From Streptomyces sp. CB02366 (GTDB lineage Bacteria > Actinomycetota > Actinomycetes > Streptomycetales > Streptomycetaceae): a stretch of 64,000 nt of DNA. The translations under genes were made by a program, and so were the position numbers. Shown here piece by piece: positions 32,922-41,179 of this stretch (positions are counted from its first letter, which is position 1; each line of letters starts with the position of its first letter). The stretch spans positions 1 to 64,000 of the forward strand of contig NZ_LIVT01000006.1 of the NCBI RefSeq assembly GCF_001905905.1, read 5' to 3'. Under the pieces are notes generated by a model, which ran no database searches, was not told where the DNA came from, and saw only the letters and a list, made by a program, of their open reading frames with translations.

Positions 32922-33248
32922 CCGGCCGTTTCAGGCGCCCGTCCGGCCGGTACGCGGGGCCCGGCCGCGTCTCCCCGCGCCCGGGGGGCTGGTGCGAGGA
33001 GGGCGAGCCGCCTCCCTCGGGCCGAACCTGCCGTCGATGATCCGTGCCACGAGAAGCCTTCCCCCGGGGCGGCACACAGCCCCTGGACCCGGGGGGCGTG
33101 ACGCCTGCGCCACACGGCGGACCGGACCCCTGGGCCGGTGGGCCGGAGGAGGCTCGGCCGTCCGCCGCGGCTCCCGAACGACCCGGTCGGGAGGGGTTCT
33201 TCGGGACATCGGGCCCTGAGGGGGAACGCGCCGGGGTAGGGTCCGCAC
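32922..33248. other. Gap of about 330 bases, no gene recognised
   Basis: GC-rich sequence with no supported coding frame on either strand. It carries the 3' end of the SnoaL-like gene transcript and the promoter of the small antitoxin-like gene at 33249. I see no strong hairpin or operator in it. Confidence 0.4.
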
Positions 33249-33449
33249 ATGGCCAAGGTGACCGTCAGTCTGGATGCCGAACTCGTCGTGGAAGTCATGG
33301 TGCTCGCGGGGGTGGGAAGCCCCCAGGACGCCGTCGAACTCGTGGTCCGCGACTACATCGCGCGCGGCCACCGCACCGAAGCGCTCGTCGCCGAGCACGA
33401 GGCGACGGCCCGCGACGTGGAGATCAAGCCGGAGGCCCAGCAGGGCTGA
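33249..33449 (+). CDS. Small VapB-type ribbon-helix-helix antitoxin-like protein (orphan)
   Basis: A 66-residue protein beginning MAKVTVSLDAELVVEVM, with a helix VGSPQDAVELVVRDYI and an acidic C-terminal tail, the pattern of type II VapB antitoxins: an N-terminal RHH DNA-binding domain and a toxin-binding tail. No toxin (PIN-domain) gene lies on either side; the next gene is a convergent NUDIX hydrolase. It may act as a solitary DNA-binding protein. Confidence 0.65.
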   Translation: MAKVTVSLDAELVVEVMVLAGVGSPQDAVELVVRDYIARGHRTEALVAEHEATARDVEIKPEAQQG

Positions 33450-33481
33450 CCGGCCGGGCGGACCGGCCGGGCGGACCGGCC
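33448..33481. repeat. 13-bp tandem repeat after the antitoxin-like gene
   Basis: GACCGGCCGGGCG occurs at 33448-33460 and 33461-33473, followed by a partial copy GACCGGCC (33474-33481). It begins within the stop codon of the small gene. Probably slippage-derived. Confidence 0.7.
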
Positions 33482-33486
33482 ACGCG

Positions 33487-33515
33487 CGGGAAGGCGCGTC
33501 GGGGCGCCCTTCCCG
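33487..33515. terminator. Terminator hairpin between convergent antitoxin-like and NUDIX genes
   Basis: An 11-bp stem with one bulged base: CGGGAAGGCGC (33487-33497) with GCGCCCTTCCCG (33504-33515). Serves both convergent genes. Confidence 0.6.
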
Positions 33516-33557
33516 TCGTCGGCGGTCAGCGGACCGTCCCGGGGAGGGAAGGCGCTT

Positions 33558-34055
33558 CTACCCGACCCGTTCGCCGTTCTCCAGTTCCGCCGTCCCGTCG
33601 CCGGACGCCAGGACCTCCAGCGCCGCGCGTACCCGGCCGCCGAGCGCGCCCGGCAGGTAACCGTCCAGTTCGGCGGGGGCCACCAGCCGCCAGGAGAGCA
33701 ACTCCTCCTCCTGGATCCGGATCTGCGCCAACTGCTCGGGGGCGAGCACCCCGCCGTCGTACAGGTACGCCACGATCGGGGGGCGGCCGTTGCCCGGCGC
33801 CCAGTCCACGACGAGCAATCGCCCCGGCGCGACGTCGAGTCCGATCTCCTCCGCCGTCTCGCGCCGGGCGCCCCGGCGGGGGCTCTCGCCCGCGTCCGAC
33901 TCGACGGTTCCGCCGGGCAGCGCCCAGCCCTCGCGGTAGTTCGGCTCGACGAGGAGGACCCGCCCCTCGGCGTCCCGGAAGAGCGAGGCGGCGGCCGCCA
34001 GGACCCGGGGAAGTCCGGCGATGTACGTGGCGTAGTCGGCATGGGGAGTCGTCAC
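33558..34055 (-). CDS. NUDIX hydrolase
   Basis: A 165-residue protein with a Nudix box, GGTVESDAGE...RRETAEEIGL, whose first part is two residues longer than the standard GX5EX7REUXEEXGU spacing. The REtxEExG metal-binding core is intact. Nudix enzymes hydrolyse nucleoside diphosphates linked to other groups; the substrate is not evident. GTG 34055 is used; a longer start would run through the inverted repeat at 34069-34124. Confidence 0.8.
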   Translation of the reverse strand: MTTPHADYATYIAGLPRVLAAAASLFRDAEGRVLLVEPNYREGWALPGGTVESDAGESPRRGARRETAEEIGLDVAPGRLLVVDWAPGNGRPPIVAYLYDGGVLAPEQLAQIRIQEEELLSWRLVAPAELDGYLPGALGGRVRAALEVLASGDGTAELENGERVG

Positions 34056-34068
34056 GGCCGCCAGCCTA

Positions 34069-34124
34069 GGGCCTGTCGTCACCCTGCCGCGTCGCCCGGC
34101 AGCCGGCGGTGTGACGACAGGCCC
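34069..34124. repeat. 14-bp perfect inverted repeat in a divergent intergenic region
   Basis: GGGCCTGTCGTCAC (34069-34082) and GTGACGACAGGCCC (34111-34124), separated by 28 bases, preceded by CTA on the left. It lies between divergent NUDIX and glycerate kinase genes, so a terminator role is unlikely. It resembles the ends of a small palindromic or miniature mobile repeat. Confidence 0.65.
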
Positions 34125-34233
34125 CGGGGCGCGGGTGCCGATCGCACCGCCGGGGACGGCCATGGGCAGACAGGGGGTCGTGCGGATAGGGTCGGGGCGG
34201 CGCGACTGCCTGTTCGAAAGCAAGGGATGCAAG

Positions 34234-35370
34234 GTGACGGACGGAGCAGATGTGGAGACCGCGCGCGTGCTCGTCGCGGCGGACAAGTTCAAGGGCTCGC
34301 TCACGGCCGTACAGGTCGCGGAGCGGGTGACGGCCGGGCTGCGGCGCGTCGTCCCCGGCCTGGCGGTGGAGACCCTGCCGGTCGCGGACGGCGGCGACGG
34401 CACGGTCGCCGCGGCCGTGGCCGCCGGGTTCGAACGCCGCGAGGCGCGGGTGACCGGCCCGCTCGGAGACCCGGTGACGGCGGCGTACGCGTTGCGCGGG
34501 TCCACCGCCGTGGTGGAGATGGCGGAGGCGTCGGGCCTCCAGCACCTGCCCGCGGGGGTGTTCGCCCCGCTCTCGGCCACCACCTACGGCTCGGGCGAGC
34601 TGCTGGGGGCCGCCCTGGAGGCGGGGGCGACGACGATCGTGTTCGGGGTCGGCGGCAGCGCCACCACGGACGGCGGCGCGGGCATGCTCGCCGCTCTCGG
34701 AGCCCGGTTCCTGGACGCGGACGGCAGCCCCGTCGGACCCGGCGGCGGACCCCTCGCGAAGCTGGCCGAGGCCGACCTGTCCGGGCTCGACCCGCGGCTG
34801 AAGGGCGTCGACCTGGTCCTGGCCAGCGATGTGGACAACCCGCTGACCGGCCCCAAGGGCGCCCCCGAGGTGTACGGACGGCAGAAGGGCGCGAGCGAGG
34901 AGGACATCGCGGTCCTCGACGCGGCCCTGACCCACTACGCCTCGATCCTGGGCCCCGAGGCGGCGGAACTGCCCGGCGCGGGGGCGGCCGGAGGCATCGG
35001 CTACGGGGCGCTCGTCGCCCTCGGCGCCCGCTTCCGCCCCGGCATCGAGGTGATGCTCGACGTGCTGGGCTTCGCCCCCGCGCTCGCCCGCGCCACGCTG
35101 GTGATCACGGGTGAGGGCTCGCTCGACGAGCAGACGCTGCACGGCAAGGCCCCGGCAGGGGTCGCCGCCGCCGCCCGGGCGGCCGGGATCGAGACCGTCG
35201 CCGTCTGCGGACGGCTCGACCTCTCCGGGGAGGCCCTTCAGCGGGCGGGCATCCGGCGCGCCTACGCCCTGGCCGAGCTGGAGCCCGATCCGGCCGTCTC
35301 CATGGCCCAGGCCGGCCCGCTCCTGGAGCGGGCGGCCGAGTCCATCGCCCGGGACTTCCTGCACGGCTGA
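34234..35370 (+). CDS. Glycerate kinase (GarK/GlxK family, glycerate 2-kinase)
   Basis: A 378-residue protein with family landmarks: LVAADKFKGSLTAVQVAERV at the N-terminus, PVADGGDGTV, the FGVGGSATTDGGAGML nucleotide-binding segment, and ITGEGSLDEQTLHGKAP near the C-terminus. It phosphorylates glycerate from glyoxylate or serine metabolism into the lower glycolytic pool. GTG 34234 is chosen at the start of conserved sequence; GTG 34252 is possible. It ends at a hairpin shared with the convergent small gene. Confidence 0.85.
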   Translation: MTDGADVETARVLVAADKFKGSLTAVQVAERVTAGLRRVVPGLAVETLPVADGGDGTVAAAVAAGFERREARVTGPLGDPVTAAYALRGSTAVVEMAEASGLQHLPAGVFAPLSATTYGSGELLGAALEAGATTIVFGVGGSATTDGGAGMLAALGARFLDADGSPVGPGGGPLAKLAEADLSGLDPRLKGVDLVLASDVDNPLTGPKGAPEVYGRQKGASEEDIAVLDAALTHYASILGPEAAELPGAGAAGGIGYGALVALGARFRPGIEVMLDVLGFAPALARATLVITGEGSLDEQTLHGKAPAGVAAAARAAGIETVAVCGRLDLSGEALQRAGIRRAYALAELEPDPAVSMAQAGPLLERAAESIARDFLHG

Positions 35371-35395
35371 CGCGTCCGGGCCGAGGAGGCCCGGC

Positions 35396-35435
35396 AGAGG
35401 GAGAGGACCCGGCGGACCCCGGGGCCTCTCCCTCT
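35396..35435. terminator. Bidirectional terminator between glycerate kinase and DUF6131 genes
   Basis: AGAGGGAGAGG (35396-35406) pairs with CCTCTCCCTCT (35425-35435), an 11-bp perfect stem with an 18-base loop, located between two convergent genes. Confidence 0.7.
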
Positions 35436-35486
35436 CCCGTGGCCGGGCCGGGCCCCCTTTCCGCGGGGAACGCTCGGGCGGGCCTG

Positions 35487-35642
35487 CTACCAGTAGTGCC
35501 GTCGTCCTCCCACCGCGTGTCCCAGCGCGCCGAGGACCCACAGCACCGCGCCGACGGCCACCAGGATGATCCCGATGGTCCACAGGACGCCGATGCCGGT
35601 GATCAGGCCGATGATCAGAAGGATGAGGCCGAGGACGATCAT
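35487..35642 (-). CDS. Small DUF6131-family membrane protein
   Basis: A 51-residue protein: MIVLGLILLIIGLITGIGVLW opens one hydrophobic helix, a second follows (IGIILVAVGAVLWVLGAL), and the end is GGRRHYW. This is the Streptomyces DUF6131 family, usually near stress genes. ATG 35642 has GGGAGG five bases upstream. Function unknown; a small inner-membrane protein. Confidence 0.85.
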   Translation of the reverse strand: MIVLGLILLIIGLITGIGVLWTIGIILVAVGAVLWVLGALGHAVGGRRHYW

Positions 35643-35871
35643 GGTGCCTCCCACCTGGACGCCCCCTGCTACCAGGTTCGCCTCATCGCGCCCGCTCCAC
35701 AACACGAAGGGACGCGCCGCGCCGCGCCGATCGAGGCCGCCGCGCCGTACCGGCCGAGAACACCGCGCCGTGCCGCGCCGAGAACACCGCGGTCCGCCCG
35801 GTGTCGTGCGGGCAGCCCCGGGTATGCGGCAGGGCGTCACCATCCGAACCCGATCACTCCAGGGAGCGAGC

Positions 35872-36321
35872 ATGTCGAAGATCGAGGAGTCCGTCGAGGT
35901 CGCCGTTCCGGTGCGCACGGCGTACGACCAGTGGACGCAGTTCGAGGAGTTCCCGCAGTTCATGGACGCGGTGCAGCGCATCGAACAGCGCACGCCCACG
36001 CTGACCCACTGGCAGACCAAGGTGGACGGGGTGAGCCGTGAGTTCGACGCTGAGATCACCGAGCAGATCCCCGACGAGCGGGTCGCGTGGGCCACGGTGG
36101 GGGGCGAGGTCCGTCAGGCCGGCGTCGTCACCTTCCACCGCCTGGACGACACGCACACCAAGGTGATGCTCCAGCTCGACCACGACCCGCAGGGCATCGC
36201 CGACACCGTCGGCGACAAGCTGGGCTTCGTCCGCCGCCAGGCCAAGGACGATCTGAAGAACTTCAAGGAGTTCATCGAGAAGCGCGGCGCCGCGACCGGC
36301 GCCTGGCGTGGCACGGCCTGA
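35872..36321 (+). CDS. SRPBCC-family protein (polyketide cyclase/dehydrase-like fold)
   Basis: A 149-residue START-like domain: MSKIEESVEVAVPVRTAYDQW at the N-terminus, FEEFPQFMDAVQRIEQ, then WATVGGEVRQAGVVTFHRL and a long C-terminal helix (ADTVGDKLGFVRRQAKDDLKNFKEF). This COG5637-like group binds hydrophobic ligands and is common beside stress genes in Streptomyces; it is not a demonstrated cyclase. GGGAG Shine-Dalgarno before ATG 35872. A related gene is at 62653-63096. Confidence 0.8.
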   Translation: MSKIEESVEVAVPVRTAYDQWTQFEEFPQFMDAVQRIEQRTPTLTHWQTKVDGVSREFDAEITEQIPDERVAWATVGGEVRQAGVVTFHRLDDTHTKVMLQLDHDPQGIADTVGDKLGFVRRQAKDDLKNFKEFIEKRGAATGAWRGTA

Positions 36322-36455
36322 GACCGGCCTCCTCCTCGCGGTGCGGCGCCTTCTGCGGCGGTGCACCGCGAGGGCCGTGCCGCCCGCCCGCGACGACCGG
36401 CCCCGCCCCTCAGGCGTCCAGGCCGCCGAGGAGCCCGGACCGGACGAAACCGCCC

Positions 36456-37193
36456 TCAGGACGCCCCCGGCGTCAGCCTCAACACCTCCAGCGCCAGCAC
36501 CAGTTCCACCAGCTCGGGCGGACGCGTCAGCGAGCGCGCGGTCAGCCGCTCCAGCCGCCGCAGCCGGTTGAACACCGTGTTGCGGTGACACCCCAGCCGT
36601 ACCGCGGCCCGCCCCACCGACCCCCCGCACTCCAACCACGCCTCCACCGCCCCCACCAGCACCGCGCGCTCCGCCGGGCCCCGTTCCAGCAGCGGCCCCA
36701 GCACCTCCGCCAGGAGCCGGGCCGCCAGTTCGGGCCGGCTCACCAGCAGGGCCGCCGGCAGCCGCTCGTCGAGCCGTACGACCTTCCGGGCGCCCGGGAC
36801 GCACGTCAGCAGCGCCGTGCCCGCCAGCCGCCGCGCCGCGCCCAGCTCCGCCGGGGAGCCCACCACCGGGCTCATGCCGCCCGGCCCCGCGCCGCGCTCC
36901 GTGAGCCGCGCCACCGCCCCGGCCGGACCCGCTCCGCCCAGCACCACCACCGCGACGTCCTCCTCCTCCGCGCCCGGGGAGCGCTCCGCCCGGCCCCACC
37001 ACCAGCGCGTCCCGTCCGCGTCCGGGCCCTCCGCCGCCACCGCCTCCGGCACGGGCGCGCCCAGCACCACCACCGCGAACCGCCCCCGCTCCGGCAGGCC
37101 GAGGCCGTGCGCAGCGTCCGCCACCACGTCCGGTCGCGCCCCGCCCGCCAGCAGCGGGCCCAGCAGCGCCCCGTACCGCGTCCCCCACCCCAT
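36456..37193 (-). CDS. PucR-type helix-turn-helix transcriptional regulator
   Basis: A 245-residue protein. The C-terminal 65 residues hold the PucR/CdaR HTH: VEAWLECGGSVGRAAVRLG, then CHRNTVFNRLRRLERLTAR. The N-terminal part is Ala/Gly-rich and lacks a recognisable ligand domain, so the protein is about half the usual PucR length. ATG 37193 has GGAG six bases upstream. It diverges from the liv operon across the palindrome at 37281-37296, and is the obvious candidate to regulate it. Confidence 0.75.
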   Translation of the reverse strand: MGWGTRYGALLGPLLAGGARPDVVADAAHGLGLPERGRFAVVVLGAPVPEAVAAEGPDADGTRWWWGRAERSPGAEEEDVAVVVLGGAGPAGAVARLTERGAGPGGMSPVVGSPAELGAARRLAGTALLTCVPGARKVVRLDERLPAALLVSRPELAARLLAEVLGPLLERGPAERAVLVGAVEAWLECGGSVGRAAVRLGCHRNTVFNRLRRLERLTARSLTRPPELVELVLALEVLRLTPGAS

Positions 37194-37280
37194 CCGCCGC
37201 TCCGTCCCCGGTCCGGGCGCTCCTGACGACCGATGAGGATGCCACCGGCCGCCCGGCTGGGCGCCCGCCCCTACGCGCCT

Positions 37281-37296
37281 TTGTGCACGTGCACAA
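37281..37296. promoter_or_regulatory. Perfect 16-bp palindrome between the PucR-type gene and the liv operon
   Basis: TTGTGCACGTGCACAA is an exact palindrome with an AT-containing edge in a very GC-rich gap. It lies 88 bases from the regulator start and 177 bases from the livF start. Location and symmetry indicate an operator; the binding protein is inferred. Confidence 0.7.
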
Positions 37297-37472
37297 CGAG
37301 GCCCCCCGTTCGCTGGTCGCCCGCATCGAGTCGGTCGCGCGCCGTGGACGGGCGGCCCGCCCGGTGCTGGTCTGTGGCCCCGTCCCCGCACGATCACCAC
37401 CCCGCGGCGGGGCACGGCGGAGCACGACCGACGAGGTGTGCACGAGACGACATGGCGGAAGGAGGAGCACAC

Positions 37473-38309
37473 ATGGCGACGCTGGAGATCCGCGGCCTGT
37501 CCGTCGGGTACGGCCCGGTCGGGGCGCTGCGCGACGTCTCCGTCGATGTGCCGGACGGCGGGATCACCGCCGTCCTCGGCGGCAACGGCGCGGGCAAGAC
37601 CACTCTGCTGCGGGCCGTCTCACGGACCCTCGGCTTCCACCGGGGCACGGGCGCCGGGACCGTCCGGTTCGACGGCCGCCCCCTGGAAGGACTGCGGCCC
37701 GCCCAGGTGGTGGCCGCCGGAGTGGTCCAGGTACCGGAGGGCCGGCAGGTCTTCGCCCGGATGACGGTGGCCGACAACCTGCGGGCGGGCGCCCTCGGGG
37801 CGCGCGGCGGGCGCGGGGAGACGGGCGCCGCCCTGGCCCGGGTGCACGAACTGTTCCCGGTGCTCGCCGACCGCGCCCACCAGCGGGCCGGGCTGCTGTC
37901 CGGCGGCGAGCAGCAGATGCTGGCGATGGGCCGCGCCCTGATGGCGGGGCCCCGGCTGCTGCTGCTGGACGAGCCCTCGCTCGGTCTCGCCCCGCTGATG
38001 GCGGCCCGGATCGCGGAGACCGTGCGGGAGATCAACGCGGGCGGCACCTCCGTCATGCTCGTCGAGCAGAACGCGTCGATCGCCCTGCGGCTCGCCTCCA
38101 CGGCGTACGTCCTCGACGTCGGCGAGGTCGCCCTGTCCGGGCCCGCCGACGAACTCGCCGCCTCCGACGAGGTGCGCCGCCGCTATCTCGGCGTCGTCGA
38201 CGAGGACGCGGCGGCGGACGCCGAACCGGCCGGCCGGGGCCGGCGCACCCTCAGCAGGTGGAACCCGGCCGATCCGGCCCGGCGGGCCCCGAGCAGGTGG
38301 TCCGCGTGA
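37473..38309 (+). CDS. livF: Branched-chain amino-acid-type ABC transporter ATPase (LivF)
   Basis: A 278-residue ATPase: Walker A GGNGAGKTT near residue 37, signature LLSGGEQQMLAMGRAL, Walker B LLLLDEPSLGLAP and the switch His/Gln region LVEQNASIALRLA, all as in LivF/UrtE. The last 40 residues are an Arg/Pro-rich tail. ATG 37473 has GGAGGAG at optimal spacing. First gene of a five-gene coupled operon with ATPase, ATPase, permease, permease and binding protein. Substrate may be leucine/valine, or a short amide or urea; sequence alone does not decide. Confidence 0.85.
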   Translation: MATLEIRGLSVGYGPVGALRDVSVDVPDGGITAVLGGNGAGKTTLLRAVSRTLGFHRGTGAGTVRFDGRPLEGLRPAQVVAAGVVQVPEGRQVFARMTVADNLRAGALGARGGRGETGAALARVHELFPVLADRAHQRAGLLSGGEQQMLAMGRALMAGPRLLLLDEPSLGLAPLMAARIAETVREINAGGTSVMLVEQNASIALRLASTAYVLDVGEVALSGPADELAASDEVRRRYLGVVDEDAAADAEPAGRGRRTLSRWNPADPARRAPSRWSA

Positions 38310-39106
38310 CCGCCGCGGCGACCGCCCCCCAGGGTGCCATCGCGGACGCCCTCGCCGTGCGGGACGTCACCGTGCGCTTCGCCGGGCTCACCGCCCTCGA
38401 CGGCGTCTCCTTCACCGTGGACCCCGGCAGCGTGCACGCCGTCATCGGACCCAACGGCGCGGGCAAGTCCACCTGCTTCAACGTCCTGTCCGGGGTCTAC
38501 CGCGCCACCTCCGGACAGGTCCGCCTCGGGGACGCCGAACTCACCGGGCTCCCCCCGCACGCCGTCGCGGACCTCGGGGTCGCCCGCACCTTCCAGAACC
38601 TGGCGCTGCCCCCGCACGCCACCGTCGCCGACAGCCTCCTGCTGGGCCGCCACCGGCTCACCCGCGCCGGATTCCTCGCCACCGGCCTGCGGCTGCCCTC
38701 CGCCGCCCGCGAGGAACGGCGGCACCGGGAGCGGGTCCGTGAGATCGCCGAATTCATCGGCCTCGAAAAGGAGTTGGAGCGCCCGGCGGGATCGCTCCCG
38801 TACGGGCAGCAGAAGCTCGTCGAACTCGGCCGCGCCCTGTGCATGGAGCCCAAGGTCCTGCTGCTGGACGAGCCGATCGCCGGGATGACCGCGGACGAGC
38901 GCCGCCGCACCGCGGCCGTCGTGGCCGACGTACGCGACAGCCTCGGCATCTCCATCGTGCTGGTCGAGCACGACATGGGGGTGGTGATGCGGCTCGCGGA
39001 CGCGGTGACCGTACTCGACTTCGGACGCCGGATCGCCGGAGGCGCCCCCGCCGAGGTCCAGAACGATCCGGCAGTCGTCCAGGCCTACTTGGGAGCACCG
39101 CAATGA
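38306..39106 (+). CDS. livG: Branched-chain amino-acid-type ABC transporter ATPase (LivG)
   Basis: A 266-residue ATPase with Walker A GPNGAGKST, signature LPYGQQKLVELGRAL (LivG proteins use YGQQ), Walker B LLLDEPIAGM and LVEHDMGVVM. GTG 38306 overlaps the livF stop (GTGA); its own stop overlaps the livH start. Forms the ATPase heterodimer with LivF. Confidence 0.85.
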   Translation: MTAAATAPQGAIADALAVRDVTVRFAGLTALDGVSFTVDPGSVHAVIGPNGAGKSTCFNVLSGVYRATSGQVRLGDAELTGLPPHAVADLGVARTFQNLALPPHATVADSLLLGRHRLTRAGFLATGLRLPSAAREERRHRERVREIAEFIGLEKELERPAGSLPYGQQKLVELGRALCMEPKVLLLDEPIAGMTADERRRTAAVVADVRDSLGISIVLVEHDMGVVMRLADAVTVLDFGRRIAGGAPAEVQNDPAVVQAYLGAPQ

Positions 39107-39993
39107 CCACCTTCGTCGAACTCCTCCTCGGCGGCCTGTCGATCGGCTCGGTCTACGCCCTCATCGCACTCGGCTTCGTCGTCATCTTCAAGGCCACCGA
39201 GGTCGTCAACTTCGCCCATGCCTCCCTGCTGTTGGCGGGTGGTTACGTCACCGCCGTGCTCCACGACGACATCGGGTTCTGGCCCGCGCTGCTCGTCGGG
39301 ATCGCGGGGGCCGCGGCGGTCGGGGCGGGCATCGAGTTCTTCGTGATGCGCCGCTACCGGGGCAGCGACCACAGCGTCCTGGCCATCGTCACCATCGGCG
39401 TCGACATCCTCCTGATCACCGAACTCACCCGCCGGATGGGCACCGACGTGCTCGCCCTGGGGGATCCGTGGGGCAACGAGGTCCTCACCGTCGGCGGCGT
39501 CACCCTCGCCCACACCCGGATCGCCGCGTTCCTCGCCGCCGGGCTGCTGATCACGGTGTTCCTGCTCGCCTTCCGCTACACGTCGTGGGGCGTGTCGATG
39601 CGGGCCGCCGCCGAGAACCCGCAGACGGCGGCGCTCATGGGCATCAGGCTGGGGCGGGTGTCGCTCGCCGCCTGGGCGGTCGCCGGGGCCCTCGCCGCCG
39701 TCGCCGCCCTCTTCCTCACCGTCTTTCCGACCCCGGGTCTCGAACGCGCCACCTCGCTCGCCGCGCTCAAGGCGTTCCCCGCCGCGATCCTCGGCGGACT
39801 CGACTCCACCACCGGGGCGCTGGCCGGGGGGCTGATCGTCGGCGTCACCGAGGCGCTCGCCACCGGCTACCAGAGCGACCTCTCCTTCCTCGGCCGGGGC
39901 ATCGGAGACCTGGCGCCCTACCTGGTGATGGTCGCGGTCCTGCTCATCCGGCCCGCGGGACTCTTCGGCACGAAGGAGCTGGCCCGTGTCTGA
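39103..39993 (+). CDS. livH: Branched-chain amino-acid-type ABC transporter permease (LivH)
   Basis: A 296-residue integral membrane protein with about eight hydrophobic segments. LGFVVIFKATEVVNFAHAS near residue 30 and RAAAENPQTAALMGI (the cytoplasmic coupling loop) are LivH signatures; FPAAILGGLDSTTGALAGGLIVG is the typical C-terminal pair. ATG overlaps the livG stop by ATGA. Inner-membrane channel half, pairs with LivM. Confidence 0.9.
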   Translation: MTTFVELLLGGLSIGSVYALIALGFVVIFKATEVVNFAHASLLLAGGYVTAVLHDDIGFWPALLVGIAGAAAVGAGIEFFVMRRYRGSDHSVLAIVTIGVDILLITELTRRMGTDVLALGDPWGNEVLTVGGVTLAHTRIAAFLAAGLLITVFLLAFRYTSWGVSMRAAAENPQTAALMGIRLGRVSLAAWAVAGALAAVAALFLTVFPTPGLERATSLAALKAFPAAILGGLDSTTGALAGGLIVGVTEALATGYQSDLSFLGRGIGDLAPYLVMVAVLLIRPAGLFGTKELARV

Positions 39994-41179
39994 CGCCACC
40001 GCCGAAGCCGCCCCGGCGACCGCCCGCACCGGGGGTTTCACCGACCGGCTGCACAGCCCCCGTATGTACGCCGTTCTCCTCGGCTCCCTCGTGCTCCTGG
40101 CCCTCCCGTTCTACGTGGACCGCTTCTGGCTCCAGGCCGGGCTGTTCGCGATGGCGGCGGCGATCGGGGCCATCGGGCTCAACATGCTCACCGGCGCGAC
40201 CGGGCAGCTCTCCATGGGACACGCGTTCTTCCTCGCCGTCGGCGCGTACGGCTACTGCGTCCTGGCGGGGGAGAGCGGTACCGAGAACGGGCACACGCTG
40301 ACCGGACTCGGGCTGCCCACCTGGCTCGCCGCGATCCTCGCGGTGCTGCTCGCCGGGGTGGCGGGCGGGATCTTCAGCCCCATCGCCGGACGGCTGCGCG
40401 GTGCGTACCTCGGCATCGCGACGCTCGCGCTGATCTTCATCGGGCAGCACGTCCTGTTCAACGCGGGCTCCCTGACCGGCGGTTACAACGGTCGGCCCGT
40501 ACCACCGCTGTCCGTCTTCGGGTTCACCTTCGACGACGCAGAACTCGTCGTGGCCGCCGTTCCGTTCGGGGCTTCGGAGAAGCTCTGGTACGCGGGCCTG
40601 CTCGTGCTCCTGCTGAGCGCGCTGTTCGCCCGGGGTGTGCTGCGGGGCCGTCCCGGACGCGCCATGAACGCCATCCGCGACCACCGGATCGCGGCCGGGG
40701 TGATGGGTGTGCCGGTGGCCCGCTACCGGGCGGGCGTCTTCGTCCTATCCTCGATGTACGCGGGCCTGGCGGGCGTCTTGCTGGCCCTGGTCTTCCAGCG
40801 GACCGTGCCCGAGTACTTCGGCATGATCCTGTCCCTCGAATACCTCGCCATGATCGTCATCGGCGGGCTCGGCAGCGTCGCCGGAGCCGTGATCGGCGCC
40901 GCCTTCGTCTCCCTGCTCCCGCAGGTGTTCACGCACTACAGCGACTCCCTGCCGCTGGTCTCCGCCCCCGGCACGGGCGGGCTGGCGCCAGGTGAGGCGT
41001 CCCGCTACCTGTACGGCGCCGCGGTGGTCGCGGTGGTCCTGTTCCTGCCCGGCGGCCTCGCCCGCCTCGGCCTCGGCCGCGCGAAGAAGCCGGCGGTCCC
41101 GAAGAAGCCGGCACTTCCGCGGCAACCAGCGCCTCCTGAGCAATCAGCGGCACCGAAGAATCCAGGGGAGAAGTCATGA
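39986..41179 (+). CDS. livM: Branched-chain amino-acid-type ABC transporter permease (LivM)
   Basis: A 397-residue permease with about nine hydrophobic segments; NMLTGATGQLSMGHAFFLAVGAYG, then a RDHRIAAGVMGV coupling loop and VIGGLGSVAGAVIGAAF are LivM landmarks. The C-terminal 35 residues are a Pro/Lys-rich cytoplasmic tail made of near repeats (KKPAxPKKPALPRQPAPP), an unusual addition. GTG 39986 overlaps livH by 8 bases. Confidence 0.9.
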   Translation: MSDATAEAAPATARTGGFTDRLHSPRMYAVLLGSLVLLALPFYVDRFWLQAGLFAMAAAIGAIGLNMLTGATGQLSMGHAFFLAVGAYGYCVLAGESGTENGHTLTGLGLPTWLAAILAVLLAGVAGGIFSPIAGRLRGAYLGIATLALIFIGQHVLFNAGSLTGGYNGRPVPPLSVFGFTFDDAELVVAAVPFGASEKLWYAGLLVLLLSALFARGVLRGRPGRAMNAIRDHRIAAGVMGVPVARYRAGVFVLSSMYAGLAGVLLALVFQRTVPEYFGMILSLEYLAMIVIGGLGSVAGAVIGAAFVSLLPQVFTHYSDSLPLVSAPGTGGLAPGEASRYLYGAAVVAVVLFLPGGLARLGLGRAKKPAVPKKPALPRQPAPPEQSAAPKNPGEKS

